NCBI GenBank assembly: GCA_965277275.1
Contig: CBDICG010000002.1
Location: 124,001-188,000 of the forward strand
Direction of reading: 5' to 3'
DNA length: 64,000 bases
DNA from: HLUCCA09 sp965277275
Lineage (GTDB): Bacteria; Pseudomonadota; Alphaproteobacteria; Rhodobacterales; Rhodobacteraceae
Shown here: positions 51,783 through 60,444 of the stretch, piece after piece
Position numbering within the stretch: the stretch's first letter is position 1
Layout: each line of letters begins with the position of its first letter
Program-made: the position numbers and the translations under genes
The notes under the pieces: generated by a model
Databases searched by the model: none
What the model saw: only the letters and a program-made list of their open reading frames with translations
What the model was told of the DNA's origin: nothing

Positions 51783-52972
51783 TCCGCAGAGGCTATGTAA
51801 CCGCTCCGACGATCGGGCTACTCTGGGTCTTTCTCATCGCCGTGACCGTGGCCGTCGCGCTTTCGCTTGCGAGTGGCCAGGCGTTCAGGCCCTCGCTGAT
51901 CCTCTCGGTCCTGTGGGGGGCCGCGATCGGCGGCGCGTTTCTGTATGGGCTTGCCGCGGGAACAACTGCCTCGGCGCTGTGTGCGGCAGCCGGGTTTGCA
52001 GGGCTGGGCCCGGTGCAGGCGGACACATTCGGCACGCTCGCGATCGCCGGGCACCTCGGCACGGCGGGCTTTGCGTTTCTGGGGATGCGCGGGATCGTCC
52101 ATGACCTGCCGCTTCGCGAGCTGACACGCCATGAGTTCGAGGAGGCCGTGATCCGGTTCCTGACCAAGGCAGGCACGATCATCTTCGTCGCGATGGTGTT
52201 TGTGCCCTTCTATGTCATGGTGATGACGAGCCTGAAGAACCAGTCCGAATTGCTTCTGAACCCGCTCGACTTCACGATTGACCTGAGCCAGGGCTGGGCG
52301 CTTTTCCGGGCCTACGAGGAGCTGTTTCGGGACTTCAATTTCGGCACGTATCTCTGGACGTCCACGTTCGTTTCTGTGCTGACCGTCGTGCTGACGCTGC
52401 TCTTCTCGATCCCCGGCGCCTATGCCGTGGCGCGGCTCAGGTTCAGGGGCCGGGCGGCATTTTCGCGCTCGATCCTGCTCATCTACATGGTGCCGATGAT
52501 CGTGCTGGCCCTGCCGATCTACATCGCCTTTTCGATGACGGGGCTGCGCAACACGATCCTTGGCCTCGTGCTGATCTATCCAGTCACGACGATCCCGGTG
52601 GCTCTCTACATGTTGCAGGGTTATTTCCGCGGGTTGCCTGCCGAGATCGAGGAAGCGGGGCTCATGGACGGGCTTTCGCGGCTGCAAGTGATCTGGAAGA
52701 TCACGCTGCCGCTGTCGCTCCCGGCCATGGCGTCGGTGTCGCTTTATGTCTTCATGATCGCGTGGAACGAGTTCCTGCTGGCGTTCATGCTGCTCGACGA
52801 CCCGTCGATCTTCACACTGACGCGGGGGGTGGCGGCGCTCGACAGCTCCGAGGTGCCCAGACAGAACCTGATGGCCGGCGCGGTGGTCGCAACGGTGCCG
52901 ATCATGGTCGTCTTTCTCGCGCTCGAACGGTTCATGACAAAGGGCCTCACGGCCGGGAGCGTCAAGGGATGA
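51773..52972 (+). CDS. Carbohydrate ABC transporter permease (MalG-type) with extra N-terminal helices
   Basis: 399 residues, about 120 more than usual for MalG-type permeases. The extension (1-125) holds several hydrophobic segments ('TIGLLWVFLIAVTVAVALSL', 'LILSVLWGAAIGGAFLYGLA', 'LAIAGHLGTAGFAFLGM'). The normal permease starts near 'AGTIIFVAMVFVPFYVMVMTSL'. The EAA loop is 'IEEAGLMDGLSRLQVIWKITLPLSLP'. The ATG follows GGACGGAGGGC. The stop overlaps the glycosidase start (ATGA). Confidence 0.9.
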   Translation: MDLIRRGYVTAPTIGLLWVFLIAVTVAVALSLASGQAFRPSLILSVLWGAAIGGAFLYGLAAGTTASALCAAAGFAGLGPVQADTFGTLAIAGHLGTAGFAFLGMRGIVHDLPLRELTRHEFEEAVIRFLTKAGTIIFVAMVFVPFYVMVMTSLKNQSELLLNPLDFTIDLSQGWALFRAYEELFRDFNFGTYLWTSTFVSVLTVVLTLLFSIPGAYAVARLRFRGRAAFSRSILLIYMVPMIVLALPIYIAFSMTGLRNTILGLVLIYPVTTIPVALYMLQGYFRGLPAEIEEAGLMDGLSRLQVIWKITLPLSLPAMASVSLYVFMIAWNEFLLAFMLLDDPSIFTLTRGVAALDSSEVPRQNLMAGAVVATVPIMVVFLALERFMTKGLTAGSVKG

Positions 52973-54243
52973 CAACGCAGATCCACGAAACCCAGGCGGC
53001 GGCGCTCGACAAGAAGGCGCAGGACATCCTGCGGATGAACGACCGCGGCGGATATACCGTGCCGACCGACGGGCTCTATCCATACCAGTGGAACTGGGAT
53101 TCGATGTTCGCGGCCCTCGGCTTTGCGACGTTTGACATCGACCGGGCCTGGCAGGAAGTGCACACCCTCTTTTCCGGCCAATGGCCGAATGGGATGGTGC
53201 CGCATATCCTGTTTCACCGCCCCGATCCCGGGTACTTTCCGGGGCCGGACGTCTGGGGCACCGACGGGAAGGGCCCGATTTCCTCTTCCGGGATCACGCA
53301 ACCTCCGGTCGCCGCGAGCCTGATCCGGCGCTTGTGGGAGCGCGCGCCGGAGCGGCCTGACGCCGGGCAGCTCTATGACAAGGTCCTGGCCTGGCATCGC
53401 TGGTTCATGGAATGGCGCGCGGACGACGGTGCGATCTGTGTCACACATCCCTGGGAGGCGGGGCGCGACAACGCCGTGGACTGGGATGACGGTATGGCGG
53501 CGATCAATCCCGTGGGCGTTGCCCCCTATACCCGGCGGGACACCTCGCATGTCGATGCCTCGATGCGGCCGACCAAGGAAGACTACGATCGTTTCATCTG
53601 GCTCGTGGAGCAATCCCGCGGACGCCAGTGGGACGAGCGCGCAATGCGCGAGGCGGCAGCCTTTCGGGTCGCCGATCCCGGGCTGACCTTCATTCTTCTG
53701 GGTGCCACACGCGATCTCGTCGACCTCGGGCGCGCGCTGGGGCGGGACATCTCCGAGCCGGAAGGTTGGATCGCGACACTGGAGGCCGGTGCCGCCAGCC
53801 TCTGGAACCCCGATCTGAATGGCTACGACAGTCGAGAGACCCGCTCCGGCAACTTCGCGGGCTCGCTCTCCAATGCGTCGTATCTGTGCTGGTTCGCCGG
53901 GGTTCAGTCGGACGCGATGCTCCAGCATCTGCGGCGCGTTCTCGAAACCGTGCCCTACCCCGTCCCGAGCTATGACCCCGGCCTGCCGAGGTTCGACGCG
54001 CAACGCTATTGGCGCGGTCCGACCTGGGCGATCATGAACTACCTGATCGCGGCCGGACTGAGGGATGCCGGGCTCTTCGACGAAGCGGAGCGCGTGCGCG
54101 ACGGGACGGCCCGGCTGATCGGCGAGCACGGGTTCGCCGAGTACTACGACCCGCTTACCGGGGCACCAGCCGGGGGCGGAACTTTCACCTGGACAGCGGC
54201 CGTATGGCTGGCGTGGGCCTCGCCCAATGCGGAGGAGAAGTAG
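52969..54243 (+). CDS. GH63-type (alpha/alpha)6 glycosidase, glycosylglycerate-hydrolase-like
   Basis: 424 residues, cytoplasmic (no signal). 'YPYQWNWDSMFAALG' (37-51), 'WPNGMVPHILFH' and 'HPWEAGRDNAVDWDDGM' (160-176) match the pattern of bacterial mannosylglycerate/glucosylglycerate hydrolases of GH63. By analogy Asp167 and Glu391 (in FAEYYDPLTG) are the likely catalytic acids. Near the C-terminus 'WRGPTWAIMNYLIAAGL' and 'FTWTAAVW' complete the barrel. It is encoded inside the ABC operon, so it most likely cleaves the imported compound. Substrate is inference; trehalose-like or other alpha-glycosides remain possible. Confidence 0.78.
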   Translation: MTTQIHETQAAALDKKAQDILRMNDRGGYTVPTDGLYPYQWNWDSMFAALGFATFDIDRAWQEVHTLFSGQWPNGMVPHILFHRPDPGYFPGPDVWGTDGKGPISSSGITQPPVAASLIRRLWERAPERPDAGQLYDKVLAWHRWFMEWRADDGAICVTHPWEAGRDNAVDWDDGMAAINPVGVAPYTRRDTSHVDASMRPTKEDYDRFIWLVEQSRGRQWDERAMREAAAFRVADPGLTFILLGATRDLVDLGRALGRDISEPEGWIATLEAGAASLWNPDLNGYDSRETRSGNFAGSLSNASYLCWFAGVQSDAMLQHLRRVLETVPYPVPSYDPGLPRFDAQRYWRGPTWAIMNYLIAAGLRDAGLFDEAERVRDGTARLIGEHGFAEYYDPLTGAPAGGGTFTWTAAVWLAWASPNAEEK

Positions 54244-54245
54244 AT

Positions 54246-55289
54246 ATGGGCGCGATCAAGCTGAACGCCGTCGAAAAGTGGTATGGGGATGTGCAGGTCA
54301 TCAAGGGCGTCGACCTCGACATCGCCGAGGGTGAGTTCGTCATCTTCGTGGGCCCTTCGGGCTGCGGAAAGTCGACGCTGCTGCGCATGATCGGCGGCCT
54401 CGAAGAGATCAGTCGCGGCACCCTCAAGATCAACGAGCGTGATGTAACGGCAGATCCGCCGTCCAAGCGCGGGCTGACGATGGTATTCCAGTCCTACGCG
54501 CTCTACCCGCATATGACCGTGCGGGACAATATGGGCTTCGCACTCAAGACAGCCGGGCGCCCCGTCGCGGAAATCACGGAAAAGGTGGACGAGGCCGCGC
54601 GCGTGCTGCGGCTCGGCGAATACCTCGATCGCCGCCCCAAGGCACTGTCTGGCGGGCAACGGCAGCGGGTGGCAATCGGGCGCTCCATCGTTCGGGACCC
54701 GACGGCGTTCCTGTTCGACGAGCCTTTGTCGAACCTCGATGCCGCTTTGCGCGTAGAGATGCGCTACGAGATCGCCAAGCTGCACCATTCGCTGGGCCGC
54801 ACCATGATCTACGTGACCCATGACCAGGTCGAGGCAATGACGCTGGCGGACCGGATCGTTGTGCTCGAGTTTGGCCGGATCGCGCAAGTCGGCTCGCCGC
54901 GCGAGCTCTACGAAAACCCCGCAAACCTCTTTGTGGCACAGTTTATCGGCTCGCCGAAGATGAACGTCATGCCCTGTCGAACGGAAGGCGGGCAGTACCA
55001 CCTCGAAGGCGGAAGGAGCGGGCCGTTCGAGGGATCGGCAAGCGCCGTGAAGCTTGGCATCCGCCCCGAACACATCGCTCTCGTGGCGCCCGGCGAGGGG
55101 GCTTGCGACGGTGTGGTGGATCTCGTCGAATTTCTCGGAGCAGATACCTACGTCATCATCGATGCCGGGGCGCTGGGGCGGATCACCGTTCGGGTTGTCG
55201 GGCTAACCGACGTCAAGCAGGGAGACCGGGTCGGTCTCTCGTTCGAGGGGCGTACGCACTTCTTCGGGTCGGACGACTTGGCCCTCTGA
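54246..55289 (+). CDS. Sugar ABC transporter ATP-binding protein (UgpC/MalK type)
   Basis: 347 residues. Walker A GPSGCGKST (36-44), signature LSGGQRQR (134-141), Walker B FLFDEP (155-160), D-loop SNLDAALR and switch His192. The C-terminal TOBE-type regulatory domain (~240-345) includes 'GIRPEHIAL'. It starts 2 nt after the glycosidase stop and completes the importer operon lacI-SBP-permease-permease-glycosidase-ATPase. Confidence 0.95.
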   Translation: MGAIKLNAVEKWYGDVQVIKGVDLDIAEGEFVIFVGPSGCGKSTLLRMIGGLEEISRGTLKINERDVTADPPSKRGLTMVFQSYALYPHMTVRDNMGFALKTAGRPVAEITEKVDEAARVLRLGEYLDRRPKALSGGQRQRVAIGRSIVRDPTAFLFDEPLSNLDAALRVEMRYEIAKLHHSLGRTMIYVTHDQVEAMTLADRIVVLEFGRIAQVGSPRELYENPANLFVAQFIGSPKMNVMPCRTEGGQYHLEGGRSGPFEGSASAVKLGIRPEHIALVAPGEGACDGVVDLVEFLGADTYVIIDAGALGRITVRVVGLTDVKQGDRVGLSFEGRTHFFGSDDLAL

Positions 55290-55455
55290 TGCCGACGCCC
55301 CACGGCGGCGCACTGGTGCCGGCGCGAGGCAGGTAGTCTCCGGCCCGACATGTGAGCGGGCTGCTGCCTGCTACGCTCGGTCCTTCCGTACCGTGCCGTG
55401 CCGTGAGTTTCCAGCGGTGAGAGCCGTGCGGCAAACCGCGAGCCGCTGGCGACCA

Positions 55456-55472
55456 GCCCGGAGCAGCCGGGC
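55456..55472. terminator. Hairpin in convergent region after the ABC operon
   Basis: GCCCGG-AGCAG-CCGGGC forms a 6-bp GC stem in the 279-bp gap between the converging ATPase and HlyD genes. No T tract is present. It is the only notable structure in the gap. Confidence 0.35.
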
Positions 55473-55568
55473 CTAGCCCGGAACCCGCTCATGATCTCGA
55501 AGGCCCCGCGCACAGCCATCCGGCCCGGCGCCCATACGGCGATTGCGCTGCGGCGACCGGGCGCGCGC

Positions 55569-56804
55569 TCAGTGAGCGCCACTAAAGACCAGCGTCTGAA
55601 CCGGCATCATCAGTAGGCGCAATCGCAGGCCCGCGGCATGCACCACGCCGATTGTTCCGACGACGTGAAAGAACGCGCGCTGCCCCGCGCTCATATCCGG
55701 GTCTTTGAGCATCTCGTGGGTATCGGTGTAGACGTTGGCGAGGCACGAGCTGCCCGGTGGCAGGCGGTCGGCGCCGCCCGCATAGAGCGGTTCGAGAATG
55801 ACGTTGAGGGTGCCCGGACGCACGTTATCCTGCGGATCGAGCAGGCGATCACCTGGGCGGAATTGCCCCGAGGGGATAACATCCTGCACCGCGACAACAA
55901 CCATCGGAATGACCCTGAACGGCTTCGTCATGCAGCCGATTTCTCCGATCATCCCCGGCTTGATCACCTGCGCCGCCATCTGGTTGAACCCGGCCTGGAA
56001 ACGCTCACGGCCCGAGTCGATCGGAACGAGCACGCCCGCCGGGCGCAGAACCGGGCTGACATAGTCACCAACGCGCAGGGCAAACTGCTCGAGCCGACCG
56101 GTGACGCCAGCGTAGACGATCGTCTTTTCCAGCTCGGCATTCGCAGCTTCCAGCATCGCGCGGGCATGGGTGATCTGCGCCGGGATCAGCGTGTCGATCC
56201 GGGCCTGCGCCTCTGACCGTTGCGCCTCGGCGACGTTGCGTTGTGCCATGCGCTGATCGACAAGGTTCTCGAGCCGGTCGACCTCGGCCAACCGCACGGC
56301 ACTGGAGCCCTCGTCCCTCAGCTGGACGTTTCGCGCCAGCTCCTCTTCGGCCTGCGCAAGGGCCGCCTCTGCGCTCGCGATCGAGGCGATGGCTTCGGTC
56401 AGGTCCGTTTGCGCGACGTTGAGTGACGCCTCAGCCTCCGCGATCCCGGCACGGGCGGCCTCGACCTGCGCCACCTGGACATGGTCGTCGAGTTTGAGGA
56501 TCGGTTGCCCCTGCTCCACCAACTCCGTGTTCGCGACGTAGACTTCGGATACGCGCCCGCCGAGCTGCGGCAGGATCGTGACCGTCCGGAAATACGACGA
56601 AACGGACGAAGTCGCCGGGTGATAGTAAAAGAGGGTGGTGATCACGGTCAGCGCCAGAATGGCGCATGTCGTCAGCCCCCAGCGCAATTCGTACCACATC
56701 GTGAAGAGTGTGATCTCGTGCCCGAGCCGCTTTCCCTGCACGAAGCGACGATATAGGAAGTCCGGAAAGATCGTGAAGAGTGCGCAGATCATCGTCTCCA
56801 GCAT
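55569..56804 (-). CDS. HlyD-family membrane fusion protein (YiaV-like)
   Basis: 411 residues. A cytoplasmic start and one transmembrane helix ('GLTTCAILALTVITTLFYY', ~43-62) are followed by a lipoyl/barrel-sandwich half 'LGGRVSEVYVANTELVEQGQPILKLDD'. A long alpha-helical coiled coil (~110-230) and the second half-lipoyl 'TGRLEQFALRVGDYVSP' come next. It lacks a neighbouring ABC or RND pump. Instead the gene is preceded (2 nt) by a DUF3302 protein, reproducing the E. coli yiaW-yiaV pair. Function of that pair is unclear. Confidence 0.87.
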   Translation of the reverse strand: MLETMICALFTIFPDFLYRRFVQGKRLGHEITLFTMWYELRWGLTTCAILALTVITTLFYYHPATSSVSSYFRTVTILPQLGGRVSEVYVANTELVEQGQPILKLDDHVQVAQVEAARAGIAEAEASLNVAQTDLTEAIASIASAEAALAQAEEELARNVQLRDEGSSAVRLAEVDRLENLVDQRMAQRNVAEAQRSEAQARIDTLIPAQITHARAMLEAANAELEKTIVYAGVTGRLEQFALRVGDYVSPVLRPAGVLVPIDSGRERFQAGFNQMAAQVIKPGMIGEIGCMTKPFRVIPMVVVAVQDVIPSGQFRPGDRLLDPQDNVRPGTLNVILEPLYAGGADRLPPGSSCLANVYTDTHEMLKDPDMSAGQRAFFHVVGTIGVVHAAGLRLRLLMMPVQTLVFSGAH

Positions 56805-56806
56805 GA

Positions 56807-57232
56807 TCAGGCCCCGCTCTCGCGCTGCGGCGCAGGCTCATCGGGCACGCGCCCGTCTGACGCGCCCGGCTCGGGGGTAGCATTCCTGCGCGCACTGTTT
56901 CTGTCGATGGCATCTGCAATTGCGCGCAACGGCGCGCCGAGATCCGGGATCTGGAAGCCGGCGACAAGGATCGCTGCAACCCAGAAGAGCCCGTTGTGCG
57001 TGAAGAGTGCCAGCAACGCGAGAATACCCACGAGCTGGAACTGGGGATGGTTGGATTTGTGCGCCATCTTCTCGGGAACGGAATGCAGCGTGAAGTACGA
57101 AACGCCGATCAGCACAATCGCCAAGACGGCGAAGACGATCATCACATTGAAGAGGTAGTCGCTCCCGTCTGCGGCAGCGATGTAGCGTGGGATGTGTCCT
57201 GACGCCATGGGATGCAATTCGGGTGTGTCCAT
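56807..57232 (-). CDS. DUF3302 inner-membrane protein (YiaW-like)
   Basis: 141 residues with two transmembrane helices ('YLFNVMIVFAVLAIVLIGVSYFTLHS' and 'LVGILALLALFTHNGLFWVAAILVAGF'). A short loop 'VPEKMAHKSNHPQ' separates them and a polar C-terminal tail follows. This loop and pairing with an HlyD protein mark the DUF3302/YiaW family. ATG 57232 follows AAGGACCTCCT. The HlyD gene begins 2 nt downstream. Confidence 0.85.
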   Translation of the reverse strand: MDTPELHPMASGHIPRYIAAADGSDYLFNVMIVFAVLAIVLIGVSYFTLHSVPEKMAHKSNHPQFQLVGILALLALFTHNGLFWVAAILVAGFQIPDLGAPLRAIADAIDRNSARRNATPEPGASDGRVPDEPAPQRESGA

Positions 57233-57775
57233 AGGAGGTCCTTCCGCCGCGCATCCGGGAGACAGCGCCCGCCGCACCACAGAGTGTTCTCCAACCGCGC
57301 AGTGCTGAGCAATGCGGCACAAGGATCACGCGTGTCTGGCGCGCCCCGTGTCATCGCCTCGTGTCATCGCCTCAAGGCATCGCCAGCGAGCGAAGGCCGC
57401 GCCTGTGTTCGGGTCAGTCTCGCGGCACTGCTGCCCGGCCTGCAGGCCACTATGATGATCTGACAAAACCGCCTCCAACAGCGTGGTCGCTGTCACGTAG
57501 CGTAAGACGGGCGGACGACGGGCTGAGCTCGGGGGGGTGGCGGGAGCCATCTATGGAGCACCCGACCAAACGTATCCCGCCTGTCCCTGCTATAGAAGGC
57601 AGCCGGTCTCTAGCGCCGCAGTATAGACGTGAGAGCTGCGCGCCAGTCCAATCCCAGAGACAGGGAGAGACGATGCCACCAAAGGCAGCGCGCGGACCCT
57701 CAAACCGACGTCCCACTTCCCGAGCCAGAGGCGCTGCTCCTTGGCACGGCCAAATGGCAAGCCACGACCCGCTGG
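57233..57775. other. Non-coding region upstream of the DUF3302 gene
   Basis: This 543-base stretch lies between the DUF3302 start and the end of the convergent-side hydrolase gene. It contains one perfect tandem repeat (57348-57373) and otherwise no gene or consensus promoter that I can defend. Short frames here have no family resemblance. Confidence 0.3.
57348..57373 (+). repeat. Tandem 13-bp direct repeat
   Basis: GTGTCATCGCCTC occurs twice in direct succession with no mismatch, about 115 nt upstream of the DUF3302 start codon. It could be a paired regulator site or a slippage duplication. Confidence 0.6.
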
Positions 57776-58459
57776 TCAGACCACGTTGACGGTCAGAGAG
57801 CCGACGCCCTCGATCGTGGCCTCCATCACGTCGCCACGGACGATGGCGTTCACGCCCGCAGGCGTACCGGCCATGATCACATCCCCGGCGGCGAGTTCAA
57901 AATACTCCGAGAGGTACGCGATCATTTCCGGAACTTTCCAGATCATCTGGTTGAGATCGCCTTCCTGTCGGACTTCCCCGTTCACGACCAGCGCAACACG
58001 GCCCTCGTCGGGATGGCCAACCTCGGAGACAGGCAACAGCGGACCGACCGGGCCCGAGCGCTCGAAAGCCTTGCCGATTTCCCAGGGGCGGCCCATTTTC
58101 TTGGCTTCGCCCTGTAGATCGCGGCGGGTCATGTCGAGCGAGACGCCGTAGCCCCAGACGTGATCGAGCGCCTCGGCAAGCGGGATATTCGTGCCACCCG
58201 ACTTCAGCCCGACCAGAAGCTCAATCTCATGGTGCACGTCGCTCGAATGCGGCGGGTAAGGAAACTCGCCCGACGCATCGAGGTTGTTGGGGTTCTTCTG
58301 GAAGAAGAATGGCGGCTCGCGATTGGGGTCGTGCCCCATCTCGACGGCATGCGCGGCAAAGTTCCGACCGATGCAATAGACCCGGCGCACCGGAAAGCTA
58401 TCACCGCCACTCGTCGGGATGACGGGCACCTGGGGGGCCGGGATGACGTGATCGGGCAT
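57776..58459 (-). CDS. Fumarylacetoacetate hydrolase family protein (first)
   Basis: 228 residues, the short single-domain FAH form (acylpyruvase / fumarylpyruvate hydrolase type). Metal ligands: Glu78 and Glu80 in HHEIELLVGL and Asp109 in VSLDMTRRD. 'YCIGRNFAAHAVEMG' opens the catalytic core, and 'GDVIMAGTPAGVNAI' is the conserved C-terminal loop. Start ATG 58459 follows AGGAGAAG. It lies downstream of the GntR gene on the same strand (195 bp) and near a second FAH gene on the other strand. It probably cleaves a C-C bond in a 2,4-dioxo acid. Confidence 0.9.
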   Translation of the reverse strand: MPDHVIPAPQVPVIPTSGGDSFPVRRVYCIGRNFAAHAVEMGHDPNREPPFFFQKNPNNLDASGEFPYPPHSSDVHHEIELLVGLKSGGTNIPLAEALDHVWGYGVSLDMTRRDLQGEAKKMGRPWEIGKAFERSGPVGPLLPVSEVGHPDEGRVALVVNGEVRQEGDLNQMIWKVPEMIAYLSEYFELAAGDVIMAGTPAGVNAIVRGDVMEATIEGVGSLTVNVV

Positions 58460-58654
58460 TCTACTTCTCCTGAACCTTGGATTGGCATTGAACGGGGGTG
58501 CCACCGGAGGGCGATGACCCGGCCCGCGCCGCCCGTTCCAATGCTAGCTCCGGGCGGTGGCGCTTGATCGCGCCGTTTTCGCCGGGTTGGCAAGGGCGGC
58601 CGCCCTTGCGATTGCCGACCATTTCGCGGATTGGTTGGAGCGCCTGCTGCGGTC

Positions 58655-59332
58655 TCAAGCCTCCGGCACGCTCTCGGGCGAGACTCGGGAATAGACTGAC
58701 TTGAGATGCGTCGTCATCGCGCGGGCAGCGAGATCGCCCTCACCCTCCGTGATCGCAGCAACGATGGCGTCGTGCTCGAAGAAGCTCGCATAATCCCGTG
58801 TCGGCCCCCTTGTGGCCCGTGGCTGACCCCAGACAATCGACCGCCGGACAGAATTCAACGTCTCGAAGAAATAGAGGAAAAGCTGATTGCGCGTCGCGCG
58901 GGCAATGGCGTGGTGCAGGTTGTTGTCCCAGGCCTCATACGTCCGCCAATCTTCTGAGAACCGGCACTTTTCAGCGCACAGCTTCATCTGGTCACGGTCT
59001 GACTTGGAGGCGTTGGACGCGGCCAGCCGACACAGCTCTGGCTCGATGTTGAACCGGACCGCAACGACCTGCGCCGGTTTGATCTGGTCGCGCAGGTAAG
59101 TCACGTCCTTGAGGTTCAGCACCGGGCGCGCCCCGACGAATGTCCCCCGCCCGACATGTCGCCAGATCCGCCCCTGCGCTTCCAGCTCTGCCAGGGCAAG
59201 CCGGAGCTGGTTCCGGGTCGTGCCAAGGGTTTCGCACAACTCCCGCTCCGGGGGGACACGGTCATTGTGCCGGTACCCCGCATTGTCGATCAAGTCGCGC
59301 AGCCGCTGCGCGAGGTCTGTTGCCGCCGCCAT
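58655..59332 (-). CDS. GntR-family regulator, FadR subfamily
   Basis: 225 residues. The GntR winged helix covers ~1-70 ('LAQRLRDLIDNAGYRHNDRVPPERELCETLGTTRNQLRLALAELEAQGRIWRHVGRGTFVG'). The FCD effector domain covers ~90-215, with the metal-binding His set in 'NNLHHAIARATRN', 'FFEHDAIVAAI' and 'MTTHLKSVY'. It is divergent from the FAH-ABC-dehydrogenase operon and upstream of the first FAH gene, so it is placed to control both. FCD ligands are commonly small carboxylic acids. Confidence 0.92.
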   Translation of the reverse strand: MAAATDLAQRLRDLIDNAGYRHNDRVPPERELCETLGTTRNQLRLALAELEAQGRIWRHVGRGTFVGARPVLNLKDVTYLRDQIKPAQVVAVRFNIEPELCRLAASNASKSDRDQMKLCAEKCRFSEDWRTYEAWDNNLHHAIARATRNQLFLYFFETLNSVRRSIVWGQPRATRGPTRDYASFFEHDAIVAAITEGEGDLAARAMTTHLKSVYSRVSPESVPEA

Positions 59333-59401
59333 TTCAGCCCAATTCCCGGATTGGTTGGTTGATTGAAACGCAGCGACGGGAAAAAGTCGCTACAAAAATA
59401 G

Positions 59402-59435
59402 GTGCGTCAGTGAGTCGCAATCACTGAAGGCGCAC
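59402..59435. promoter_or_regulatory. Inverted repeat between GntR and the FAH-ABC operon
   Basis: Perfect 7-bp arms TCAGTGA (59407-59413) and TCACTGA (59421-59427) are separated by 7 nt. Outer arms GTGCG and CGCAC extend the symmetry apart from a 3-nt bulge. It lies 22-55 nt upstream of the FAH start and about 70 nt from the GntR start. It is a candidate GntR operator; it could also form an RNA hairpin just before the ribosome binding site. Confidence 0.5.
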
Positions 59436-59456
59436 CACATTTGGGAGGAAGCTCGC

Positions 59457-60380
59457 GTGCGACTAGCAACAATATCCGTGGATGGCGCCGCCGTTTGCGT
59501 GGCGATCCTGGAGGATGGGCGCAAACTGGACGTCGCTCGTGCCGCTCAGGCCATGAACGGAGCTGGAGGCCCGCTTCGGGATGCAACTCTGCAGAGCGTG
59601 ATCGAGGGCGGCGACGCAACGCTTCAGGCGCTACGCAAGCTGGTTGCCGAGGCCGAGGGCGGCGGGCATGGCGATGCTTTCGTCTCCGAAGGTGCCCCTC
59701 TCCTCGCGCCGATCCCGGCGCCGCGGAAGAACGTATTCTGTGTCGGGCGCAACTATGCGGAGCACATCGCGGAAGGCGAGCGTGCCCAGAAACAGAAGAT
59801 CGGCGTGACGGATCACCCGGTGTTCTTCACGAAGCCATCCACCGCAATCGTCGCCGACGCAGGCGATGTGCTGATCTTTCCGACCGTTTCGGAGGCCATC
59901 GACTACGAGGTCGAGCTGGCAGTCGTGATCGGCAAGGGCGGACGCAACATCGCGAAAGCCGACGCGTTCGATCACATCTTCGGCTACACGATCCTGAACG
60001 ACGTGACGGCGCGAGACGTCCAGCGGCGCCACGGGGGTCAGTATTTCAAGGGCAAGAGCCTCGATGGCTCCTGCCCGGTTGGCCCCTGGATCGTCACGGC
60101 CGATGCGATCAGCGATCCGCATGCCCTGTCGATCGGGCTCACGGTCAACGGCGAGCAACGCCAGGACGGCAATACATCTGACATGATCTTCGACATTCCG
60201 ACTCTCATCGCCTCGCTCTCCGAAGGGCTGACGCTGGAGCCCGGCGACATCATCGCCACCGGGACGCCATCTGGAGTTGGCTACGCGATGGAGCCGCCGT
60301 GCTTTCTGAAGGACGGCGACACGGTCGTTTGCGAAGTTTCCGAAATCGGCACGCTCACCAACCACGTGCGCGCCGTTTGA
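59457..60380 (+). CDS. Fumarylacetoacetate hydrolase family protein (second)
   Basis: 307 residues: an N-terminal ~85-residue domain ('RLATISVDGAAVCVAILEDGRKLDVARAA') and a C-terminal FAH catalytic domain. 'NVFCVGRNYAEHIAEG' is followed by the metal ligands Glu151/Glu153 in DYEVELAVVIG and Asp182 in ILNDVTARD, then 'GDIIATGTPSGVG'. The two-domain form is common among 2,4-dioxo-acid and ureidoglycolate-lyase-like enzymes. The GTG start follows GGGAGGAAGC. It is the first gene of a rightward operon with an ABC importer and an Ldh2 dehydrogenase. Confidence 0.92.
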   Translation: MRLATISVDGAAVCVAILEDGRKLDVARAAQAMNGAGGPLRDATLQSVIEGGDATLQALRKLVAEAEGGGHGDAFVSEGAPLLAPIPAPRKNVFCVGRNYAEHIAEGERAQKQKIGVTDHPVFFTKPSTAIVADAGDVLIFPTVSEAIDYEVELAVVIGKGGRNIAKADAFDHIFGYTILNDVTARDVQRRHGGQYFKGKSLDGSCPVGPWIVTADAISDPHALSIGLTVNGEQRQDGNTSDMIFDIPTLIASLSEGLTLEPGDIIATGTPSGVGYAMEPPCFLKDGDTVVCEVSEIGTLTNHVRAV

Positions 60381-60444
60381 ACGGTCCGAACCCGTCAAAA
60401 AAGTCGGGACCCGGGCAAGAATACCCAAGGGAGGAAAGACACCC

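Noticed and set aside
51818..53083. Minus-strand frame opposite the second permease
   Set aside because: The product is His/Arg/Asp-rich with no hydrophobic or domain pattern, whereas the + strand encodes a clear permease.
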